From positions 1 to 8,925 of the forward strand of contig PLWR01000300.1 in the NCBI GenBank assembly GCA_003165615.1: a DNA stretch of 8,925 nt, read 5' to 3'. This document shows positions 5,424 to 8,925 of the stretch, one piece after another. The notes under the pieces were generated by a model. That model saw only the letters and a program-made list of their open reading frames with translations. It searched no databases and was not told the origin of the DNA. This stretch comes from Acidobacteriota bacterium. Its GTDB lineage: Bacteria > Acidobacteriota > Terriglobia > UBA7540. Both the position numbers and the translations under genes were made by a program. Each line of letters starts with the position of its first letter. Position 1 is the first letter of the stretch.

Positions 5424-5495
5424 CGAAACTCGAAATTCCAAACTCGAAATTCGGCGTGCAGCTCACGAGTTTCGAATTTCGATTTTCGAGTTTCG
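5424..5495 (+). repeat. Large imperfect hairpin between mlaF and mlaD
   Basis: Two 30-nt arms, 5424-5453 (CGAAACTCGAAATTCC...) and 5466-5495, are reverse complements at 26 of 30 positions around a 12-nt loop. Each arm is itself built of repeated CGAAA(C/T)TCG-like words. It lies about 50 bp after the mlaF stop and 25 bp before the mlaD start, in the middle of the operon, without a terminal T-run. A folded structure could set the mRNA ratio of the ATPase to the MCE protein. Origin as a dispersed intergenic repeat is inferred. Confidence 0.65.
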
Positions 5496-5519
5496 CTCTC
5501 GCGACGAGGTAAAAGACTT

Positions 5520-6503
5520 ATGGCGCGTACCAACGAGGAAATCAAGGTTGGAGTGGTGGTGGCGGCGGGGGCGCTGCTGTTTCTGGTGGCCCTGGTCTTT
5601 GTGGGCGGAGTAAACCTGCTTCGCAAGAAGAAAGTCGAGTACACCACATACTTCAAATTTGCCGGCGGTCTGGAACCCGGCAGCCTTGTCCGCTACGGCG
5701 GCTTGAAGGTGGGGACCGTTGAGACCGCTGCCCTCGACCCTGCGGATTCCACCCGCATCAAGGTTGTGTTGCAGGTCGAGCCCGGCACGCCGGTCAAAAC
5801 CAACTCCCGGGCGCGCATTTCGTCACTCGGTTTTCTGGGGGAAAATTACCTGGAGGTTTCCCCCGGTACGCGCAATGCCGCCACCCTGCCCGCCGGCAGC
5901 GAGATCCCGGCACTCGAAACCGTGCAATTGTCGGACGTATTTAATAATGTGAATAACATCACCCTGACGGCTACAAAACTGGTCAACGACCTGGATGCCC
6001 AGGTCCTGGTGCTGTCCAAAAACTCCAACGTATTGATCGACAACCTGAACGACGTGGTGAACGCGGAGAACAAGGAGCATTTCAATTCCGTTCTGGCCAA
6101 CTCTGACGAGATGCTGAAGCAATCGCGGCCGCACATTGAGAAAACCCTGGCCAACCTGGAGACCGTGAGCGGCAAGATGTCACCGACCATCGACAATCTT
6201 AATGGCACGATCGGCAGGACCAACAAGCTCACCGACCACCTGGACGCCGTGGTGGTGGAAAACCGCAAGGAAATTCATGACACCCTCCTTCGCCTGCAAA
6301 CCTCCCTCACCGAGGCGGAACGGATGATCAATGACCTGGACGATACGCTGGGGGCAAATCGCGGCAACCTGGATGAAACTCTGGAAAACATCCGCGCCAC
6401 CAGTGAAAACCTCAAGGAATTCTCCGACACGGTCAAACAGCATCCTTACAGCCTGATTCGAATCAAGGCGGAGCAGGATCGCCTGCCCCCGGGGGGGAAG
6501 TGA
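5520..6503 (+). CDS. mlaD: MlaD-like MCE-domain lipid-binding protein
   Basis: ATG 5520 to TGA 6501-6503, 327 aa; GAGGT at 5506-5510 lies nine bases before the ATG. One N-terminal TM anchor (VGVVVAAGALLFLVALVFVGGVNLL, about 10-34) is followed by one MCE domain (about 39-116), with FKFAGGLEPGSLVRYGGLKVG and ISSLGFLGENYLEVSPG as the conserved blocks. The rest (about 135-320) is a long, polar, Asn/Leu/Glu-rich helical region. E. coli MlaD is about 180 aa, so this longer C-terminal part is closer to the extended MCE proteins found in other phyla, which may span more of the periplasm. It would be anchored in the inner membrane and form a hexameric ring on MlaE, handling lipid in the periplasm. The last codons lie next to a GTAGTAGGCAGTAGG repeat that follows the stop. 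No mlaC-like periplasmic carrier is in the window. Confidence 0.93.
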   Translation: MARTNEEIKVGVVVAAGALLFLVALVFVGGVNLLRKKKVEYTTYFKFAGGLEPGSLVRYGGLKVGTVETAALDPADSTRIKVVLQVEPGTPVKTNSRARISSLGFLGENYLEVSPGTRNAATLPAGSEIPALETVQLSDVFNNVNNITLTATKLVNDLDAQVLVLSKNSNVLIDNLNDVVNAENKEHFNSVLANSDEMLKQSRPHIEKTLANLETVSGKMSPTIDNLNGTIGRTNKLTDHLDAVVVENRKEIHDTLLRLQTSLTEAERMINDLDDTLGANRGNLDETLENIRATSENLKEFSDTVKQHPYSLIRIKAEQDRLPPGGK

Positions 6504-6510
6504 GTAGTAG

Positions 6511-6527
6511 GCAGTAGGCAGAAGGCA
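6511..6527 (+). repeat. 17-bp outer inverted repeat, left copy
   Basis: GCAGTAGGCAGAAGGCA at 6511-6527, eight bases after the mlaD stop, is the exact reverse complement of 7267-7283. Together they bracket the whole repeat-rich region between the two convergent genes. Related strings (TTAGGCAGAAAGCC, GCAGGCAGAAAGC) appear around 8385-8424, so this is a dispersed family. Confidence 0.7.
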
Positions 6528-6689
6528 GCACTGCCACCGGCGGGAGCCGGATTGAATAGCCTGTGACTCGCAATTTCGTGAGCCGTTTAGAGTCAGAAGG
6601 TTGCCGTTTAGTCACAGGCCAGTAAGCAGGAAGAGCAGTGCGAGCTCAAATGATGGTAGCGCGACCTGTTTTGTAGGTCCGCGGTTCTT

Positions 6690-6774
6690 GAGCCCCAAAG
6701 GGGCGCCCCACTCTAGCCCAGGGCAACGCCCTGGGAATCACGGAACAATTGGAGTCGCGAGCCCTGAAGGGGCG
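6690..6774 (+). repeat. 85-bp REP-like repeat, copy A
   Basis: Three palindromic blocks: 6690-6705 (GAGCCCCAAAGGGGCG), 6715-6735 (stem CCCAGGGC, loop AAC, stem GCCCTGGG) and 6760-6774 (AGCCCTGAAGGGGCG). Copy B at 7149-7233 has the same blocks, the same 9- and 24-base gaps and the opposite orientation. The first and third blocks each differ from copy B by one base; the middle 21-base block is identical. Confidence 0.85.
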
Positions 6775-6823
6775 ATCTACGAAACCCACCGTTTAGCCAA
6801 ACGGGGGTAGGGGCTACATTGGC

Positions 6824-7072
6824 CTAAGGTGCATCGGCTCTAGACACAAATGCTAGATCTTCATCTTCGGGGATTGAAGCGGCGGGAATAAAAGTACGAC
6901 CGAGGACATCCTCAAGGATCATGATGCCCCCGCCGTGCTCTTGCATGTGCCAATCTGTTTCTGGGTCACCTGTAAATTCGACTGCAACCAGTTCGATTTG
7001 GCCTGGTTCGCCGTGGAATAGTACATGGTCGCCCCTTTTTATCTCTTTGCCTGATTGGTATCTTAGAATCAT
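6824..7072 (-). CDS. 82-aa hypothetical protein between inverted REP-like repeats
   Basis: ATG 7072-7070 to TAG 6826-6824 on the minus strand. GAGGAGG lies upstream but about 13 bases from the ATG, a long spacing; no better start is seen. The protein has RGDHVLFHGEPGQIELVAVE (13-32), DPETDW (36-41), HGGGIMILEDVLGRTFIPAA (46-65) and an acidic tail ending AFVSRADAP. Evenly spaced Gly turns and beta-prone stretches suggest a small SH3-like beta-barrel. Similar short proteins with a 'GD.V...GEPG.I.....GGG.MI' pattern occur as orphan hypotheticals in unrelated bacteria, from memory and without a family name. It has no signal peptide or membrane segment. It lies between convergent mlaD and the HAD gene and is bracketed by copies A and B of the inverted repeat, which hints at acquisition as a cassette. 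The balanced composition and lack of repeat content argue that it is real coding sequence. Confidence 0.68.
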   Translation of the reverse strand: MILRYQSGKEIKRGDHVLFHGEPGQIELVAVEFTGDPETDWHMQEHGGGIMILEDVLGRTFIPAASIPEDEDLAFVSRADAP

Positions 7073-7148
7073 CCTGGGGCTCTTTCCTCCTCACACTCCT
7101 TGCTCTCCCATAGTGATACAAGGTCAGCCACGCTCCAAAGTGTTAGCG

Positions 7149-7233
7149 CGCCCTTTCAGGGCTTGGGGCCGTGATTACACCCTGGTCCCCAGGGCGTTGC
7201 CCTGGGCTGGGATGAATCGCCCCCTTGGGGCTC
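7149..7233 (-). repeat. 85-bp REP-like repeat, copy B (inverted)
   Basis: Reverse-orientation copy of 6690-6774 with blocks at 7218-7233, 7188-7208 and 7149-7163. The spacing between blocks is identical to copy A, while the gap sequences have diverged. It lies between the HAD gene stop and the 82-aa gene. Confidence 0.85.
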
Positions 7234-7266
7234 AGGCCCGCCCATTGCCCACTGCTTCCCGCCTAT

Positions 7267-7283
7267 TGCCTTCTGCCTACTGC
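7267..7283 (-). repeat. 17-bp outer inverted repeat, right copy
   Basis: Perfect reverse complement of 6511-6527. On the minus strand it reads GCAGTAGGCAGAAGGCA, and its TAG is the in-frame stop codon of the HAD phosphatase (7279-7277). The same family of string continues to about 7237 as degenerate copies. Confidence 0.7.
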
Positions 7284-8113
7284 TCCGGCCGGATTCTTGC
7301 GGCGGAGGGCTGCGCGGTGATGGTGAGCCAGTCAGCGCGCACACGGTCCCATTCCTGGATGAACAGGCCTTGTTCCTCAAAGAAGGTGCGGATGCGTGTG
7401 GTGTCCCACCCGGCGATTTCCTCCAGGATCGGTACCATGATGCTCAGGGCATCGTCGCTCAAGACGGTGCGCTTGGCAATGGGAGCGATGTGCCGCCCCT
7501 GCGAAACAGCAATGGTGAAGCCTTCGCGCCGGTTCACATGCATCATGACGTGAATGTCGGATCCGCCGTCTCCAACGTAGAGGATGCGTTCCGGGCCCAC
7601 CTGAAACTTCTTCTGTAAATTATCCAGCACCGCCACTTTGCCGTAGCCGGCATTAACCCGGATGATGGACTCCACCCGCCCGGAGTCATCGTACTGCAAT
7701 TGCGTGCCGTGAATGTGATCAGCGGGAATGATATCTTCCAGCGCCGACTCGATAACTTCCTGCGGGGCGGCGGAAATGACGTGGAAGTCGAAGCGAAATC
7801 CCAGGACGGCGCTGGCGAGCAACTCCGAGAGCTGCCGGATGTTTTTCTTCAGCCGCACACCTTTCCCCGCCTGCACTAGGTGTTCTTTGCGGACGCGGGC
7901 CCCATATTCGGGGTCATGGAGCAGGAGATAGCTCAATTCGCCGCCTTGCTGCACCAGGTTTTGTATCGCCAGCGTCGCGACTTTGGCTTCAAAGACCTTG
8001 GCCGGGATTCCCGCCAACTCACTGAGGACCAGGCCGGAATCGTTGAAACTCAAGGTCTGGTCGAAATCGCTTGCCAGCAGATACTGCTTGACCATGGGAA
8101 TGGTGGCTTGCAT
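7277..8113 (-). CDS. HAD-superfamily phosphatase (phosphoserine phosphatase-like)
   Basis: ATG 8113-8111 to TAG 7279-7277, 278 aa. The frame is open further upstream, but a clean CAGGAGG with a six-base spacer precedes this ATG. HAD motifs: motif [11 protein letters not shown] (13-22; nucleophile Asp16, acid/base Asp18), motif II Ser in VISAAP, motif III Lys in YGKVAVLDN, motif [14 protein letters not shown] with the acidic pair. The helical cap between motifs I and II (about 25-115) fits phosphoserine phosphatase-like HADs. It is cytoplasmic and would hydrolyse a small phosphomonoester; the substrate is not readable from sequence. The C-terminal ~45 residues ([20 protein letters not shown] onward) extend beyond the usual core. 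The final stop codon lies inside a dispersed GCAGTAGGCAG repeat, suggesting the natural end may have been altered. It is transcribed alone, divergent from the right-hand gene. Confidence 0.88.
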   Translation of the reverse strand: MQATIPMVKQYLLASDFDQTLSFNDSGLVLSELAGIPAKVFEAKVATLAIQNLVQQGGELSYLLLHDPEYGARVRKEHLVQAGKGVRLKKNIRQLSELLASAVLGFRFDFHVISAAPQEVIESALEDIIPADHIHGTQLQYDDSGRVESIIRVNAGYGKVAVLDNLQKKFQVGPERILYVGDGGSDIHVMMHVNRREGFTIAVSQGRHIAPIAKRTVLSDDALSIMVPILEEIAGWDTTRIRTFFEEQGLFIQEWDRVRADWLTITAQPSAARIRPEQ

Positions 8114-8647
8114 AAATGTCCTCCTGATCACGTAGTCTGGGTTATCTTGGCTACGGACGATATTCAGATTCGATGAAGATTTGATGGCGGAGCAATTATC
8201 TGATCGATGCCATAATCCCGCAGCCAGTACAGGCGGCAACTGCTTGCCACGAAATACTATGGCAACGGAAGACGGATTCAGGGGGCCGGTTCTGATCTCT
8301 TGGTGGATATCCCATCGCAAGGTTTATGTTAGTGGAAAGCACCCGCTTTGGTCAAATCCATTGAATTTATGACGCCCATAAGCATTAGGCAGAAAGCCAT
8401 GGGCGCTTGGCCGCAGGCAGAAAGCAAAGAAGGAAGAAGAAGGGCAGCTTGCCGCTCCCCCACGGGCGTTTCCCGCTGCCACGAGGGTAAGGGAAAACCT
8501 CCCCTATTCCCGAACGGGGGGCCGGAGAACTATACTGTCTCTGGAAAAGTTCTTGTGGTGAGGAAAACCGGTTGTGATAGCATTTCGAATCTGCGATCCC
8601 TTTGACTGCCTGGGCGCGGAGTCTACAAGCGGAGAAGAGTCAGAGGT
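8114..8647. other. 534-bp divergent intergenic region
   Basis: No supported gene; the open frames here have no recognisable features. It should hold promoters for both neighbours. On the minus strand GATAAT (8200-8195) is a fair -10 for the HAD gene without a good -35. On the plus strand TATACT (about 8534) is a possible -10 for the right-hand gene. A dyad TTGCCA-N10-TGGCAA lies at 8244-8265. Degenerate copies of the GGCAGAAAGC repeat occur at about 8385-8424. Confidence 0.5.
8244..8265. promoter_or_regulatory. Dyad symmetry, possible operator
   Basis: TTGCCA at 8244-8249 and TGGCAA at 8260-8265 form a perfect six-base dyad with ten bases between half-site edges, a spacing compatible with a dimeric regulator. 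It lies about 130 bp upstream of the HAD start. No regulator gene is nearby, and a chance occurrence is possible. Confidence 0.2.
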
Positions 8648-8925
8648 ATGGCGCGTCGAAACCCTTTTGCGGTAGCCGGCCCAACCCTAATCTCAGGGGG
8701 TTCTGTCCTTCGATTAGTCCTTAGGGTCTTAGCCCTGCTGGTTGTCGTTTTTCTGGCTCTGGCAGGAGTAGGGGCGGGTCTGACTTACTACGTGACCAAG
8801 CCCAACATCTCGCCGGAAGCGGTCACCCCCCAAACTTACCTGCTCAATAGTTATATTTCGCTTAACTTTGTTGACCGCTCCGGGGGGGAGCATGAGGGCT
8901 GGTTGCTGCTCGGATTGCGTGGTGC
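8648..8925 (+). CDS. Membrane-anchored protein, possibly alpha/beta hydrolase, 5' part only
   Basis: ATG 8648 opens a frame that runs to the window edge (92 complete codons). A purine-rich GGAGAAGAGTCAGAGG leader precedes the ATG. The N-terminus (MARRNPFAVAGPTLISGG) is followed by one strong hydrophobic segment, LVLRVLALLVVVFLALAGVG (23-42), then TYYVTKPNISPEAVTPQTYL and SYISLNFVDRSGGEHEGWLL. A signal anchor, then a short linker with a Pro-rich start, a 'V.F.DRSG....GWLL' strand pair, resembles the beginning of extracytoplasmic alpha/beta-fold hydrolases (lysophospholipase/peptidase-like). The nucleophile and the rest of the triad lie outside the window, so this is only a suggestion. The coding call itself rests on the anchor and the sensible composition. 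Confidence 0.65.
   Translation, partial: MARRNPFAVAGPTLISGGSVLRLVLRVLALLVVVFLALAGVGAGLTYYVTKPNISPEAVTPQTYLLNSYISLNFVDRSGGEHEGWLLLGLRG

Larger units (their letters stand above)
6504..6823. other. Repeat-filled convergent intergenic region, left half
   Basis: No convincing gene. Contents in order: a GTAGTAGGCAGTAGGCAGAAGG string right after the mlaD stop; an inverted pair GCCTGTGACT/AGTCACAGGC at 6559-6568 and 6610-6619 with GCCGTTTAG repeated at 6582-6590 and 6603-6611; an 85-bp REP-like unit (6690-6774); and a hairpin CCGTTTAGCCAAACGG at 6789-6804 downstream of the minus-strand small gene. A 69-aa open frame across it has the low-complexity make-up of repeat translation. Confidence 0.6.

Noticed and set aside
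6601..6810. 69-aa plus-strand frame
   Set aside because: It is a translation of the 85-bp REP-like unit and adjacent palindromes, with no start signal.
6690..7233. CRISPR array
   Set aside because: Only two repeat copies, in opposite orientation, with a gene between them and no regular spacers.
8181..8605. Two short plus-strand frames in the divergent intergenic region
   Set aside because: No Shine-Dalgarno sequence, no protein-like composition, and they run through degenerate repeats.

Overview
The window looks like a piece of a moderately GC-rich, soil-type Gram-negative genome, most plausibly an Acidobacteriota chromosome or MAG. This placement is an inference. It rests on an outer-membrane lipid transport (Mla) operon preceded by a SpoIIE/RsbW/RsbV-type partner-switching module, and on intergenic DNA filled with simple inverted words (AGTGACGAGTGAC, CGAAACTCGAAATTC, GGCAGTAGGCAGAAGGC) of a kind I associate with that phylum. 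No rRNA, tRNA or CRISPR array is visible.

Layout. Positions 1-571, minus strand: a two-gene overlapping module, a 64-aa small protein followed by a nucleotidyltransferase of the MenA/AbiEii-like class that runs off the left edge. It is probably a toxin-antitoxin-type pair, and the first Asp of the expected DxD metal motif is Gly. Positions 782-6503, plus strand: a candidate promoter, a 58-aa cysteine-rich zinc-ribbon-like protein, a membrane sensor phosphatase (TM, extracytoplasmic domain, TM, HAMP, SpoIIE/PP2C), an RsbW-like HATPase kinase, a STAS-domain protein, then mlaE (permease), mlaF (ATPase) and mlaD (MCE protein). The genes overlap or lie close together, so this is probably one transcription unit, interrupted by two repeat-derived hairpins.

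The sensor phosphatase gene is broken twice. There is an in-frame TAG at 1210-1212. A 255-bp element at 1899-2153 is also inserted, with 25-bp perfect terminal inverted repeats and an 8-bp target duplication. Removing the element and one target copy restores the reading frame exactly. The element has no transposase but carries one well-formed 63-aa ORF, with its own Shine-Dalgarno sequence, packed between the repeats. It is therefore a cargo-bearing MITE-like cassette, the most unusual object here.

Positions 6504-7276, between convergent mlaD and a HAD phosphatase gene, hold a second repeat-bounded small gene. An 82-aa ORF (minus strand) sits between two inverted copies of an 85-bp REP-like repeat, which are nested within a perfect 17-bp inverted repeat abutting the 3' ends of both flanking genes. 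Positions 7277-8113, minus strand: a HAD-superfamily phosphatase. Positions 8114-8647: a divergent intergenic region. From 8648, plus strand: the start of a membrane-anchored protein, perhaps an alpha/beta hydrolase, cut by the right edge.

How the genes may work together: the phosphatase would dephosphorylate the STAS protein, the HATPase would phosphorylate it, and the STAS protein could act either on a sigma-factor switch or, as an MlaB-like subunit, on the adjacent MlaFE transporter. With the phosphatase disrupted, the balance would be expected to shift toward phosphorylated STAS protein.
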